Shown: one piece after another, positions 1-10,200 of the stretch | Numbering within the stretch: the stretch's first letter is position 1 | Layout of the letters: each line of letters opens with the position of its first letter | Source of the DNA: Spirosoma validum | GTDB taxonomy: Bacteria; Bacteroidota; Bacteroidia; Cytophagales; Spirosomataceae | Direction: 5' to 3' | NCBI RefSeq assembly: GCF_014699035.1 | Contig: NZ_JACXAA010000001.1 | Location: 62,001 to 126,000, forward strand | DNA: 64,000 nucleotides | Notes under the pieces: model-generated | Seen by the model: the letters and a program-made list of their open reading frames with translations, nothing else | Databases searched by the model: none | What the model was told of the DNA's origin: nothing | Position numbers and translations under genes: made by a program

Positions 1-1
1 C

Positions 2-1612
2 AAAAAATGGTACATCTTCCCCGGCAATCACGACACAAAATGGTCGGAAAACGGCTGCAACAGTTTTAAAACCGTATTCGGTGCCGAGCATTTTGCGTTC
101 GATTTTGGAAAGTATCGATTCATTGGCTGTGGCAGCGGTCCCAACATGCGGATGTCGCCGGGGCTGGTCTCCCGCGAAGACGTACTGTGGCTACGGTCGG
201 AAGTCGACAAACTCAACGGTTCCGATCGGCCCGTGATTTTCATGAACCATTATCCCCTCGATAATTCACTGGCAAACTGGTATCTGGTCATCGACGAAAT
301 CAAAAAAACAAATGTACAGGCGGCTCTGTGCGGCCACGGGCATGCGAATCAGTCACTGGATTTTGAAGGAATTCCAGGCACCATGGGTCGCTCAAACCTT
401 CGAGCGAAAGAGGCCGTCGGCGGCTATAATCTGGTAACGATTCAGAACGATACAATGTCGTTCGCAGTACGCACACCAATCGTTGGTCAGCAAGCAGGTC
501 AGACGGCGGCTCCCTGGCGTACGATCGGTTTGGTGAACCATCATTTTTCTCAGGATACGAAACGATACCCACGCCCTTCTTACCAGCTCAACGACTTGTA
601 CAAAAACGTGACGGCAGTCTGGGAAAAGCAGGACAACAGCGATATTGGCGGGGGCATTATCGCGGATAAAGACATCTGTCTATATCCCAACACAGCCGGT
701 CAGTTGGTCGCGTTATCGTTAGCTGATGGATCATCCAAATGGCGGTTTGCTACCCAGGGAAAAATCTATTCAACGCCCGCTCTGCATAAAAACCGCGTCG
801 TCATCGCGTCAACCGATGGCACCATTTATTGCCTGGACAAACGTAGTGGTTCGTTGCTCTGGAAGCGGGAAACCGGCAAACCGATTGTAGCCTGCCCACG
901 TATCGACGGGAAAATGGTCTACATTGGTAGTTCAGAAGGGAAGTTTAGCGCCCTATCGCTCAAAGATGGTTCAGTGAACTGGACATTCAGCGACGTAAAA
1001 GGTTTTGTCGAATCCGTACCGGTTGTCGATAAGTCAAACGTTTATTTTGGTTCCTGGGGATCAGCGTTTTATGCGCTGAACAAGAAAACCGGCCAGCCAG
1101 CCTGGACATGGAGCAACAACAAACTCCGTAATTTTTCGCCCGCGGCTTGTGTACCGATCCTTACCAATGGACGCATTTTTTTGCAAACACCCGACCGGAC
1201 CGTAACCGCGCTCGATGCTAAAACAGGGCAGGAAATCTGGAAATCAAATCAGCATAAGGGATTTGAAGCCAGTGGTTTATCAGAAGACGGTTCGCTATTC
1301 TACGTCAAGTGCATGAGCGATACGGTATGGGCCCTGTCAACGCGTTCCGACGTAGCGCAACCCGAATGGTTCGTTAATTGCCAATACGGCGCCGAAATAA
1401 GTCCCTCAGCGATCGTTGAGAAGGCCAATACCATCTTCGTTCCAACCGACGAAGGTGTGCTTTACGTTATTGACCGTTCGACCCGACAGCTTTCCTGGGC
1501 CCGTAAACTATCCAACGCCATGGTGAACCCGGTTTTCCCATTAAGCAACCACGATGTTCTTGTAACGACGATGGACGGCAAAATCGTCAGGCTACGTAAC
1601 AAGGCTGACTAG
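2..1612 (+). CDS. Metallophosphoesterase fused to PQQ-like beta-propeller, 5' truncated
   Basis: The frame is open from base 2, so the gene starts outside the window and 536 codons remain. The visible part opens with a calcineurin-like phosphoesterase half: GNHD (visible residues 8-11), then NHYPLD (about residue 82) and the GHGH metal motif in CGHGHANQS (about residue 110). From about residue 165 to the end there are repeated beta-propeller blades of PQQ/PQQ-like type, with recurring patterns such as GTIYCLDKRSGSLLWK, ALSLKDGSVNW and ALDAKTGQEIWK. A secreted or periplasmic phosphodiesterase whose propeller binds a partner or substrate is inferred; the signal peptide would lie in the missing part. 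An internal ATG at 146 could be mistaken for the start, but it lies after the GNHD motif and would delete the active site. Substrate unknown. Confidence 0.85.
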   Translation, partial: KKWYIFPGNHDTKWSENGCNSFKTVFGAEHFAFDFGKYRFIGCGSGPNMRMSPGLVSREDVLWLRSEVDKLNGSDRPVIFMNHYPLDNSLANWYLVIDEIKKTNVQAALCGHGHANQSLDFEGIPGTMGRSNLRAKEAVGGYNLVTIQNDTMSFAVRTPIVGQQAGQTAAPWRTIGLVNHHFSQDTKRYPRPSYQLNDLYKNVTAVWEKQDNSDIGGGIIADKDICLYPNTAGQLVALSLADGSSKWRFATQGKIYSTPALHKNRVVIASTDGTIYCLDKRSGSLLWKRETGKPIVACPRIDGKMVYIGSSEGKFSALSLKDGSVNWTFSDVKGFVESVPVVDKSNVYFGSWGSAFYALNKKTGQPAWTWSNNKLRNFSPAACVPILTNGRIFLQTPDRTVTALDAKTGQEIWKSNQHKGFEASGLSEDGSLFYVKCMSDTVWALSTRSDVAQPEWFVNCQYGAEISPSAIVEKANTIFVPTDEGVLYVIDRSTRQLSWARKLSNAMVNPVFPLSNHDVLVTTMDGKIVRLRNKAD

Positions 1613-1634
1613 CAGTAACGTAACGTGAGTGTTT

Positions 1635-1682
1635 CAAAAGTCAATATGGCTGGGAACAGTTAGGTTAACTGGCTGACTTTTG
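1635..1682. terminator. Weak inverted repeat after the phosphoesterase gene
   Basis: CAAAAGTCA (1635-1643) is matched by TGACTTTTG (1674-1682), 9 bp arms with a 30-nt loop, just after the stop codon. There is no clean T-run. It may end transcription from both sides, because the next gene is convergent. Confidence 0.3.
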
Positions 1683-1766
1683 GTTAGTCGATGGACTAAT
1701 TATAGTCTGTAATTCAGGGATATTTGACTAATCTCTAACTTTTGCACTTTACCTTGAAGTACTATC

Positions 1767-2303
1767 TCACTTCATTTTACCGACGTATAGGGATAAGTTT
1801 AAGCCAACGAAAGACCGCTTAGCGTTCAGATTGCCAAAAGCCGTAAGACCAATCCCCACATCTTTTGTCGAAGTGATAAATCGAATTTCGGCTGGTAGGC
1901 CAACGGTGGAGTATCGAACAGATTCATACAAATGCTCGGCAGAGAACAATGGGGCACCGATTGCCGAAAGATATTTACCCCGCTTTCTGCCCCAGACGTT
2001 GCTTACACCCGTTGAGAGACGAAATTTACCTGTTTTAATGCCATACATTAGCGCGAATTCTTGTGCCATGATGCTAGGGGCATTCTTGGAAAACAGTTCA
2101 CGATTATCCGTATAACGGGCAATCAGTAAAGTAGGCTTATTGCTAAATTCGTATCCCAAGGCTACCATGCCACTAGGGTACTGGCTTTTCCCTAAACTTA
2201 CCCCGAGCCAGTAATTGTCTAGGTTAGTCCTCTGTGAGTAACCAATTGTCGTAGTTAAGCAAAGGAGGGCTAATGCCCAATAGAAAGCGAGAGATTTTAT
2301 CAT
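1767..2303 (-). CDS. Hypothetical secreted protein, probably a small outer-membrane barrel
   Basis: A 178-residue protein of no family I recognise. Residues 1-23 form a Sec signal peptide (hydrophobic core ALALLCLTTTIGYS, cleavage before or after Q24). The rest is made of alternating short strands rich in Gly, Tyr, Phe and Ser (for example LGVSLGKSQYPSGMVALGYEF and VGLNLSLYVG near the C-terminus), which resembles small outer-membrane beta-barrels. It is convergent with the phosphoesterase-propeller gene and stands alone. The start at 2303 is directly followed by the signal peptide, so it is well placed. Barrel topology is inferred from composition only. Confidence 0.6.
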   Translation of the reverse strand: MIKSLAFYWALALLCLTTTIGYSQRTNLDNYWLGVSLGKSQYPSGMVALGYEFSNKPTLLIARYTDNRELFSKNAPSIMAQEFALMYGIKTGKFRLSTGVSNVWGRKRGKYLSAIGAPLFSAEHLYESVRYSTVGLPAEIRFITSTKDVGIGLTAFGNLNAKRSFVGLNLSLYVGKMK

Positions 2304-2463
2304 AATATATTACCAAATGAATATAATTGTAAAATTACATATATAAAAAATGATAAACCGTGAATGTTATGCTTTCTTGGTAGAATTGACAAACATACAT
2401 TTTGAGTTATTGAACTGAAGAATTTCTTTGAAACTTTTGCAACAGCCACGTGAATTATGGCTA

Positions 2464-2514
2464 TTTTTTTGTTATCCCGACCGGTCCGCCAGTGCGGCCA
2501 GGATGACAAAAAAA
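2464..2514. terminator. Hairpin with T/A tails downstream of the MarR-GNAT gene
   Basis: TTTTTTTGTTATCC (2464-2477) pairs with GGATGACAAAAAAA (2501-2514) with one G-T wobble. Inside it CCGC/GCGG forms a second stem around CAGT. The runs of T on one strand and A on the other make it a candidate bidirectional intrinsic terminator, about 70 nt beyond the end of the minus-strand MarR-GNAT gene. The G/C-rich core resembles palindromes that recur between genes in this phylum. Confidence 0.55.
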
Positions 2515-2580
2515 GACTGTAGTCATTTAATAATGAGTTATTTGTTTTGACAATTATCTATGACTTACGTTAACTTACTC

Positions 2581-3558
2581 TCACAACGTCATTTCCATTC
2601 GGATATCCGCCCGGGCATACGGCGTTGGTACACTCGGCACTTCGCGGAACCCAACGCTGGCGTACATTGTCAGAGCCGGTGTCAAGACTCGATTTGATTC
2701 AAGCCAGACTGTTTTAACTCCTAATTGGCGAGCGTAGTCTATAGCCGCTGTGCACAGCATCCTGCCAATACCATTACCCTGAGCTACAGGCGAAACAGCC
2801 ATTTTTGCTAGCTCGAAACCCGTTCCTCCCCGATCCGGCGTTCCCATATTGATCATCGCTACGCAGCCAACAATCTCATCACCCATTTTAGCGAAAAAGA
2901 TCTGACCATCATCAGGTAAAATGTACGTTTCGGGATTTTCCAGTTGCTCCAGATCATGCGGCTCAACCCGAAAATAGGTTTCGATCCATTCAATATTCAA
3001 GCGTTTGAAATCGGGTTGATAAACAGGTGAATAGGAAATGATGGAGATGTCGCTCATGGAGTTGATGGTTACTGGTTTACTTTGCTTTAATTGATCCTGT
3101 ACACGGTCATAAAAGCCGCGTTTGGCTAACTGATCTTCCATTTCCTGAAGTGAGTTTAACAGGTTATGCGTTTGACTATCCAGCATTTGTCGGTTGACCG
3201 TAATAAAGGCATCCCATACAGGTTGAAGTTTAGGGAGCATGTCTTTCCCTTTTTCACTTAACGTCAGCAGGCGTTTGCGACCATCGCGCTCCGATTTAGC
3301 GGAGATGACTAAACCTTGCTTCTCTAGCTCATTAATCACCTGAATTACAGCCGGATGCGTAACTCCCAGGCGTTCAGCAATTTCCATAACGGCTACGGGT
3401 CCCTGCCGGGCAATCAGCACAAAAACCGTCGCCCAGCGAACGTCGAAATCCAGTCCGGACTGCCGGTATGTTGTTGTGACTGCCTGCCAATACAGATCAC
3501 TCAAACGTCTAAGCCGACTGGCAAGAGCCAATTCGGCCATCTCAGCCATAAAATCCAT
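2581..3558 (-). CDS. MarR-type regulator fused to a GNAT acetyltransferase
   Basis: A 325-residue two-domain protein. Residues about 1-150 are a MarR winged helix: helix-turn-helix around IAERLGVTHPAVIQVINEL and a wing around SERDGRKRLLTLSEKG. Residues about 170-325 are a GNAT fold with the acetyl-CoA motif VSPVAQGNGIGRMLC (Q/R-x-x-G-x-G type) and the end-of-fold motif LTMYASVGFREV. Such fusions are known in bacteria; the small molecule sensed or acetylated is not known. Three in-frame ATGs lie close together (residues 1, 4, 7). The first is only 2 nt from a 30-bp palindrome, so a later start would leave more leader. Autorepression through that palindrome is the natural inference. Confidence 0.88.
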   Translation of the reverse strand: MDFMAEMAELALASRLRRLSDLYWQAVTTTYRQSGLDFDVRWATVFVLIARQGPVAVMEIAERLGVTHPAVIQVINELEKQGLVISAKSERDGRKRLLTLSEKGKDMLPKLQPVWDAFITVNRQMLDSQTHNLLNSLQEMEDQLAKRGFYDRVQDQLKQSKPVTINSMSDISIISYSPVYQPDFKRLNIEWIETYFRVEPHDLEQLENPETYILPDDGQIFFAKMGDEIVGCVAMINMGTPDRGGTGFELAKMAVSPVAQGNGIGRMLCTAAIDYARQLGVKTVWLESNRVLTPALTMYASVGFREVPSVPTPYARADIRMEMTL

Positions 3559-3560
3559 AC

Positions 3561-3590
3561 TATGTAAGTAATTACGTAAGTTCTTACATA
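3561..3590. promoter_or_regulatory. 30-bp palindrome at the MarR-GNAT start, candidate operator
   Basis: TATGTAAG (3561-3568) and CTTACATA (3583-3590) are perfect inverted arms sharing one centre with the inner 8-bp palindrome TTACGTAA (3572-3579). In all 24 of 30 positions are self-complementary. It lies 2 nt upstream of the first ATG of the divergent MarR-GNAT gene, about 200 bp ahead of ahcY. MarR proteins bind palindromes of this size, so autoregulation is likely. Confidence 0.6.
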
Positions 3591-3702
3591 ATTAGAGAAC
3601 GTACGCTAGCATGTCAAGGGTTTGTGATAAAAATTTTAACTTTCTGGTATCAGCTAATGGCAAAAAGTAATGCATACCATTATATAATCCGAAAAACTAT
3701 CT

Positions 3703-3710
3703 TATTTTTG
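3703..3710 (+). promoter_or_regulatory. TAnnTTTG -7 box ahead of ahcY
   Basis: TATTTTTG fits the Bacteroidota -7 consensus TAnnTTTG. Transcription would begin near 3717 and give a leader of about 70 nt, A/T-rich and without a recognisable riboswitch. No TTG element is seen about 20 bp upstream. Confidence 0.45.
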
Positions 3711-3788
3711 CACTTTCCTAAGAAACAACATATATAATAGAGCATCTTTATTGAATACTAAATGTTCTTTTAATTTCACTAAAAAAGT

Positions 3789-5099
3789 ATGCAAACATCG
3801 ACTTACGTCCCCTACAAAGTAAAAGATATTGCGCTGGCCGAATGGGGCCGCAAGGAAATTAAACTTGCTGAAGCTGAAATGCCAGGGCTAATGGCTCTTC
3901 GTGCCGAATATGGTCCATCGCAGCCGCTGAAGGGTGCGCGGGTCGCTGGTTGCCTACACATGACCATCCAGACTGCCGTACTGATCGAGACGCTGGTTGA
4001 GTTGGGCGCTCAGGTGACCTGGTCTTCGTGTAACATCTTTTCAACGCAGGATCACGCGGCTGCGGCTATCGCTGCGGCTGGCATTCCAGTCTACGCGTGG
4101 AAAGGCATGAACGAAGAAGAATTTAACTGGTGTATCGAGCAAACGCTGTTCTTCGGCGAAGATCGTCAGCCTCTTAACATGATTCTGGACGATGGTGGTG
4201 ACCTAACCAACATGGTTTTCGATGTTTATCCTGAACTGATCCAGAACATAAAAGGCCTGTCGGAAGAAACGACAACGGGTGTTCACCGCCTGTATGAGCG
4301 GATGAAAAACGGTACGTTGCACCTGCCTTCCATCAACGTGAACGATTCGGTAACGAAGTCGAAATTCGATAACAAATACGGTTGCCGTGAGTCGCTGGTC
4401 GATGCAATCCGTCGCGCTACCGACCTGATGCTGGCTGGTAAAGTGGCTGTTGTGGCTGGCTATGGCGATGTAGGTAAAGGTTCTGCTGAGTCGTTACGGG
4501 GTGCGGGTTGCCGTGTTCTCGTAACCGAGATTGACCCAATCTGCGCCTTGCAGGCCGCTATGGATGGCTTCGAAGTTATTCCGATGGACGAAGCTGTTCC
4601 CCGCGCTCAGATTTTCGTAACGGCAACGGGTAACGTCAATATCATTAAAGATCGTCACTTCAAGGCAATGCGCGATAAAGCCATTGTCTGTAACATTGGT
4701 CACTTCGATAACGAAATCGACATGGCCTGGTTGAACGAAAATTACGGTCACTCGAAGAGCCAGATCAAGCCACAGGTTGATATGTACGAAATCGACGGGA
4801 AGGAAATCATCATCCTGGCCGAAGGTCGTCTGGTAAACCTGGGTTGTGCGATGGGTCACCCAAGCTTCGTTATGTCGTGCTCGTTCTCGAACCAGACGCT
4901 GGCGCAATTGGAGCTGTGGGCAAACTCGGATAAGTACGAAAACAAAGTGTACGTACTGCCGAAGAAACTTGACGAGAAAGTGGCTGCTCTGCACCTAGCT
5001 CACGTTGGTGCCAAGCTTGAACCACTGGAACAAGCGCAGGCCGACTACATCGGTGTTTCGATAGAAGGTCCGTTCAAATCAGAAATGTATCGGTATTAA
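3789..5099 (+). CDS. ahcY: Adenosylhomocysteinase
   Basis: A 436-residue cytosolic enzyme that hydrolyses S-adenosylhomocysteine to adenosine and homocysteine, clearing the product inhibitor of methyltransferases. Hallmarks: the substrate segment [12 protein letters not shown] (about residues 135-146), [19 protein letters not shown] with the conserved Lys and Asp, the NAD-binding loop [15 protein letters not shown] (about 221-235), [11 protein letters not shown] (about 299), and the C-terminal KSEMYRY, typical of the tail that reaches into the neighbouring subunit. Length fits the family. The gene stands alone between its promoter and a long hairpin; no methionine-cycle gene adjoins it. Confidence 0.98.
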   Translation: MQTSTYVPYKVKDIALAEWGRKEIKLAEAEMPGLMALRAEYGPSQPLKGARVAGCLHMTIQTAVLIETLVELGAQVTWSSCNIFSTQDHAAAAIAAAGIPVYAWKGMNEEEFNWCIEQTLFFGEDRQPLNMILDDGGDLTNMVFDVYPELIQNIKGLSEETTTGVHRLYERMKNGTLHLPSINVNDSVTKSKFDNKYGCRESLVDAIRRATDLMLAGKVAVVAGYGDVGKGSAESLRGAGCRVLVTEIDPICALQAAMDGFEVIPMDEAVPRAQIFVTATGNVNIIKDRHFKAMRDKAIVCNIGHFDNEIDMAWLNENYGHSKSQIKPQVDMYEIDGKEIIILAEGRLVNLGCAMGHPSFVMSCSFSNQTLAQLELWANSDKYENKVYVLPKKLDEKVAALHLAHVGAKLEPLEQAQADYIGVSIEGPFKSEMYRY

Positions 5100-5103
5100 G
5101 AAA

Positions 5104-5178
5104 GGGTAAAAGGAGAAGGGAGGAAAGGAAGAAGGAGCTGAAGTTCCTTTTCTCCTTTCCTCCCTTCTCCTTTTACCC
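5104..5178. terminator. Long G/A-C/T hairpin after ahcY
   Basis: Perfect 26-nt arms: a G/A-rich arm at 5104-5129 and its complement, C/T-rich, at 5153-5178, with a 23-nt loop that allows partial extra pairing. It begins 4 nt after the ahcY stop. It can act as a terminator of ahcY, but it also belongs to a set of similar hairpins in this window (17.5, 29.2, 32.8, 46.6 and 52.4 kb). Confidence 0.65.
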
Positions 5179-5246
5179 CCTGCCACAGATCCGCGCTTTT
5201 TTGCGTAAAAAGTAGTAGTATTGACACGTAGTAACGGCTCTCAATC

Positions 5247-5825
5247 ATGATGTTTCCACTAAATCCGACGATACGCCGGGATGACTGCCTGACTGACGAT
5301 GAATTTTACGCCTTCTGTCAGGCCAATCCGACGCTCCGCATCGAACGCGAAGCGGATGGCCAGATTATTTTTGAGATGCCCACCAACACAAAAACAGGCT
5401 TAAAAAACGCCGATCTTATTGCCGAGGTTGTTTTCTGGAATCGAAAGACCAAATTAGGCTTGGTTGCTGATTCGAGTGCAGCCTTTACGTTGCCCGACAC
5501 GTCAGTACGTGCACCGGACGTTTCCTGGATCAGCCACGAACGCTGGAATGCTCTTTCAGATCTTGATCAGGATAAGTTTGCAAAAGTCTGCCCCGACTTC
5601 GTGATTGAACTTTTCTTTGATACTGATGAGAAATATACCTTACCAAAGAAAATGGAGAAGTATCTTCAGAACGGTGTCCGGCTCGGCTGGACGATTGATC
5701 CATTCACGCAGCAAACAACAATTTATCGGCCCGACAGTGAGTCAGAAGTGGTTTCCTTTGCCGACGTATTGACCGGTGAAGACATATTACCCGGATTTGC
5801 GTTACGTTTACGTGACTTGCTATAG
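5247..5825 (+). CDS. Uma2-family (DUF820) endonuclease-like protein
   Basis: A 192-residue protein of the Uma2/DUF820 family, a PD-(D/E)XK nuclease-fold group that is greatly expanded in cyanobacteria and some Bacteroidota but has no clear role. Supporting features: LTDDEFYAFCQANP near the start, RIEREADGQIIFEMPT (about residues 30-45), the core VRAPDVSWISHERW (about 88-101) and the putative catalytic strand PDFVIELFFDTD (about 115-126), followed by KMEKYLQNGVRLGWTID. The D...E-x-(L/F) spacing fits the nuclease core, although a Phe-Phe pair follows the Glu where other members usually have a Leu/Val and Ser. It lies 32 bp ahead of the next secreted-protein gene. Confidence 0.85.
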   Translation: MMFPLNPTIRRDDCLTDDEFYAFCQANPTLRIEREADGQIIFEMPTNTKTGLKNADLIAEVVFWNRKTKLGLVADSSAAFTLPDTSVRAPDVSWISHERWNALSDLDQDKFAKVCPDFVIELFFDTDEKYTLPKKMEKYLQNGVRLGWTIDPFTQQTTIYRPDSESEVVSFADVLTGEDILPGFALRLRDLL

Positions 5826-5857
5826 AATACCGTTTATCATTCTCAGCTACCTATGCC

Positions 5858-7003
5858 ATGAACCGTCTACTCTTTATGTTGCTGCTGTCTCCTCTGCTTG
5901 CTACGGCGCAGACGACGATCGACACGCTGCATTGGAGCGCCACCCGACGGTTACAGATCGCTGATTTCCACGCCCCGACCCAACCGGGTTTAGGAGGTTC
6001 TGAATTTCATTATCAGATTGGCTACGAAGTTCGCCCGACCTCCCTCTGGAGCCAACCCGCCATAGAATCGTTCTGCCTGATGTTCCGCAACTTATCGTGG
6101 GTATCGGAAACGGCGCGCAACGAACGTACTTTGGTCTACAATCAGATTTTGTTCGACCTGGTAGAGGTTCATGCCCGACACATGAAAACCAAATTGATTG
6201 CACTCGGTCTCGACAAAAATTTCAAACAGCAGGCCAAACAGATCGAATACCTGACTAACTCCGAGCTTGGCGCCGAAGTGAACCGGTTTCGGAGCGAAAC
6301 GGGTGGTGGTGATGATTTACAGGCTCTGCAACGATGGCAACGGCAGGTCGTTAAACAGCTTTACGATACCCCTGATCTGGTAACGACGTATCATCCATCG
6401 AAAATTGGTTTTGGTGTGTTCTTCGGTGGAGGGGGCGCCTTACCTACGGGTTCGCTAACCAAAACCATGAATCCACCCGCCGGCTTTGTTCTGGGCTTAG
6501 ATATTGCTTTCCGACGAACCATGCTGATGCTACATCCTACACTCTACAGTAGCGTCCTTCGAACCGAATTTTCGCATCAGAACCAGACCTGGGAAACGGG
6601 AATGGCGGTAATTCCGGCTTTATTTGAAATTGGCTTAGGGCAGGCCGTCGGAAATTCGCCCCGGATTCGCTGGATTCCTTACGTAGGGTACCGACTGCTT
6701 GAGCTTTCCCCCCGTGACCGAAACGATGAACGCTACAAAGGATTTTCGCTGCTTAATCATGCACCGACGGTTGGCCTGATCGCCGACTTTATGTTCAATC
6801 ATAATACGCATACCGCAGATCGTTCGGAAGACAGTTTCTGGTTTGTACGAACAAAGTTATCCTATAGCCCTGTGCTCAATACGGGGCCTTTTTCGGGTGG
6901 ATTGATCAATTTACAGATTGGCCTGGGTGGCTTTGGGCGCCCTCGCAAAGTAAGTTATCAACCGAACCGTACAGTTATTGCCTTGCCTGACAAACTCATG
7001 TAA
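5858..7003 (+). CDS. Hypothetical secreted protein with a DUF922-like N-terminal region
   Basis: A 381-residue protein with a Sec signal peptide at residues 1-18 (LLFMLLLSPLLATAQ). The following segment LHWSATRRLQIADFHAP resembles the opening of Bacteroidota DUF922-like secreted proteins, which often start W-S-x-x-R-x-L-x-W-x-D-F. The helical piece YNQILFDLVEVHARHMKTKL could correspond to their helix carrying a metal-binding His, but the HExxH-like arrangement is not seen. From about residue 180 the sequence is Gly/aromatic-rich and strand-like (IGFGVFFGGGGALP, YVGYRLLELSP), suggesting an outer-membrane or surface beta structure. It probably shares a transcript with the Uma2 gene. Function unknown. 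Confidence 0.6.
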   Translation: MNRLLFMLLLSPLLATAQTTIDTLHWSATRRLQIADFHAPTQPGLGGSEFHYQIGYEVRPTSLWSQPAIESFCLMFRNLSWVSETARNERTLVYNQILFDLVEVHARHMKTKLIALGLDKNFKQQAKQIEYLTNSELGAEVNRFRSETGGGDDLQALQRWQRQVVKQLYDTPDLVTTYHPSKIGFGVFFGGGGALPTGSLTKTMNPPAGFVLGLDIAFRRTMLMLHPTLYSSVLRTEFSHQNQTWETGMAVIPALFEIGLGQAVGNSPRIRWIPYVGYRLLELSPRDRNDERYKGFSLLNHAPTVGLIADFMFNHNTHTADRSEDSFWFVRTKLSYSPVLNTGPFSGGLINLQIGLGGFGRPRKVSYQPNRTVIALPDKLM

Positions 7004-7297
7004 CGAGCCCATTCAGCGTGGCCGGAAATTAGCTCTCCTATCAATTAATACGTATCAGCAGCATCAAATTTGGATTAATCCAAATATATTATTTCATTAA
7101 ATCAATAATACCATAGTTAATAATATATTTATACAAAAGCACTTCCATTAAATTCTGATAATCTATTAATTTGCAGTCGATTCCGGAAGACAAGATCAGG
7201 ATAGTCTGATGTATGGTCCGTTTGCAGACGAAGCGGAACGAGTATGCTCAGCGTCTCCTTCCCGAATTCTCTTCTTTTTTACCTACACAACCTTACT
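7004..7297. other. A/T-rich leader region of the SusCD cluster
   Basis: This 294-bp gap must hold the promoter of the SusC-to-EutC gene run. It is A/T-rich between about 7060 and 7170. TTAATTTG at 7166-7173 is one base off the TAnnTTTG box and is the best candidate. Short open frames here (from 7209 and 7244) lack a signal peptide or family features and are not called. No regulator gene (sigma/anti-sigma or hybrid two-component system) adjoins. Confidence 0.35.
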
Positions 7298-10200
7298 ATG
7301 GTACACGTTTTACGAGAATGGTCGTCCTGTTACCGATTGGCAGGACGCGCCCGCATTCACTTCGTTCTATGGCTTAGTTGCCTGTCGTTTGCTGCTACGT
7401 ATGCCCGCAGTGGCCCTGAATCCCTGACGCATCCGACGAGTCTGCCGGCCAACGGAGAAGCATCGGTTGATATTACGATCAATGGCGTCGTTCATGACAC
7501 TAAAACAAATACCCCCCTGCCCGGTGTAAACGTCACGATTAAAGGTACCACGCGTGGCGCTACTACGGATGCGCAGGGGAAATACCGGATTGTGGTGAAA
7601 GGGCCAACCGACGTACTGGTGTTTTCGTTCATCGGCTACACCAACAAAGAAGAAACGGTTGGCAATCGGACGGAAATCAACGTAACGATGGCCGACGACC
7701 AGAAACAACTCGACGAAGTTATCGTGACGGCACTGGGGGTAAAACGCGAAGAACGCGCCCTGGGTTATGCCGTTCAGAAAGTGTCGGGGAGTACGCTCCA
7801 AACCGTGAAAGGCGTGAATGCCGCTACGTCGCTGACGGGTCGGGTGGCCGGTCTTTGGGTGCGGAACAGCACGGAATTTAACGAAGCCCCTACCCTCCAG
7901 CTACGGGGCGAGACGCCCTTGCTGGTCATTGATGGGGTTCCGTACGGCAACATGAATATTGGCAACATTCCGCAGGATGACATCGAAAGCATCGACGTAC
8001 TGAAAGGGCCAACCGCATCGGCGCTTTACGGGTCGCGCGGGGGCAGCGGAGCCATCATCATTACCACCAAACGGGGAGCAAATTCCAAAGGACTGACCGT
8101 AACGGTTAATAGCAACAACATGGTCAACGCTGGATTTCTGATGCTGCCCGAAGTACAGCATTCGTATAGTGCTGGTCTGGGCGGTGTTTATGACCCGACG
8201 GACTACATATGGGGCCAAAAACTCGACATAGGTAAGCGGGCCAGCCAGTGGAATCCCATTACGAAGCGGATGGAAGACATGGAACTGACGTCGCGCGGGA
8301 AAACTAATTTCCAGGATTTTCTGGTTCCCGGCATGATTTCCAACAACAACGTCAGCCTGTCGCAAAGTGGGGAGAACGGGAGTTTCCGGGTGTCTCTGAA
8401 CCACATTTATAACAAAGGCCAGTATCCGAATCTGCAAGCGAACGCCCTAAATTTCTCTGTTTCGGGAGAGATGAAGGTGGGCGATAAATTTACCCTGTCG
8501 AGCCAGGCAGGTTTTAACCGCAAAACCGCTCCACAGATTTTCGGAAGTGGCTATACGAACCAGGGGTACATTTATAATATCCTGATCTGGATGGGGCCCG
8601 AATATGATCTGAGCCTGTACAAAGACAATTACTGGGTGGTACCGAACGAGCAGCAGAACTGGCACTACAAAGCCTGGTACGATAACCCGTATTTGATGGC
8701 GTATGAGAAACTGAACGGTATTGAGCAGAACAAGATCAACACCAACCTGACCGCTACGTATACGCCGTTCCCTGGCGCTAAGGTCATTGTTCGGCCGGGG
8801 CTCGATATGTTCTTCAATAACGAAACCCGCCGGAATCCGCCCAATATTCTATCAACGCGGGGCTGGGTGGCCAATGGATTGTATTCGATCGACCAGCGTA
8901 ACGGCTACAGCTTCAACGGTGATGCGTTGATCACCTACAACAAACAGGTTGGCAAGCTTGATATCGATGCCCTTGTCGGAGGAACGATTTTCACTTACAG
9001 CAATAAGGAGATTTACAGTGCCACGCGGGGTGGCATCGTGGTTCCCGGCTACTATTCGCTTAATAATTCCATCGAACGGCCGGACGTAGTGGTTAACCCC
9101 AATCCATCCACACAGGCGTCACTTTTTACGACTACGGATGGCAATCCATACGGTAAAAAACAAGTGAATAGCCTGTACGGTAAACTAACCTTAAGCTACC
9201 TCAACAGCCTCTTTCTCGACGTAACGGGCCGGAATGACTGGAGTTCAACGATGCCTGTCAGCTCGCGGTCTTATTTTTATCCATCGGTGGGTGGTAGTGT
9301 CGTGATGAGCGAATTTCTGAAAATGCCCACCTGGCTCGACTTCTGGAAACTCCGCGGCTCGTGGACGCTATCGAAATCCGATCTGGGCGTGTACGCAACC
9401 AATCAAACGTATTCGACGACCACCGCCGACTGGGATAACCTGAATTCCGCTACATACCCGACCACGATTCGTACCAGCAACGTGAAACCCGAAACGAACC
9501 GGACGTGGGAAATCGGTACGTCGGCTTATTTTCTGGGCAAGCGCTTAAAGCTGGACGTAGCGTATTTCGACAAGTACAACTACAATATCCAGCGGTCGGC
9601 TACCATCTCGCCTTCGTCGGGCTTTACCTCTACGCTGATCAATACGCTGGAAAGTTACGTTCGTCGGGGTCTGGAAGTAACGCTGGACGCGACGGTGATC
9701 AAGAGAGGTAATTTCCAGTGGGATGCGACGGCCAACTATTCGTTTAATCATCGTTATTTCAAAGAGCTGGACCCCGTTTATTCCGCGAATAACCTGTGGA
9801 CTAAAGTTGACGGGCGGGTCGATACGTATACCGGTCGGACGTGGGTAACGGACCGGTCTGGCAACGTCGTTCACCAGACGAATGGCTTACCGCTGGCCAG
9901 CAACTATAACTATTTGTACGGTTTGACTGACCCTGACTTTATCTGGGGCCTGGCAAATACCATTCGCTACAAGGATTTTCAGATTGGCCTTCGCTTCGAC
10001 GGTCGGATTGGTGGCTATTTAAACAACTATAGCTCCTATAAAATGTGGGATACGGGTTCACATCCCGACAGCGACAACCAGTGGCGCTACGATGAAGTCG
10101 TCAATGGCAATAAATCGTACGTTGGGCAAGGGGTGAAAGTGACGGGGGGTGCCGTTACGTATGACAACTACGGTCAGATTACCAGCGATACCCGCGAGTT

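Noticed and set aside
2300..2509. A 69-codon open frame on the minus strand ahead of the secreted-protein gene
   Set aside because: It runs through the G/C hairpin at 2464-2514, has no family features and overlaps the next start only by chance.
3711..3788. SAH riboswitch ahead of ahcY
   Set aside because: The leader is short and A/T-rich and shows no matching stem pattern.
7209..7427. Short plus-strand frame ahead of SusC
   Set aside because: It overlaps the SusC start in another frame and has no recognisable features; it lies in the leader.
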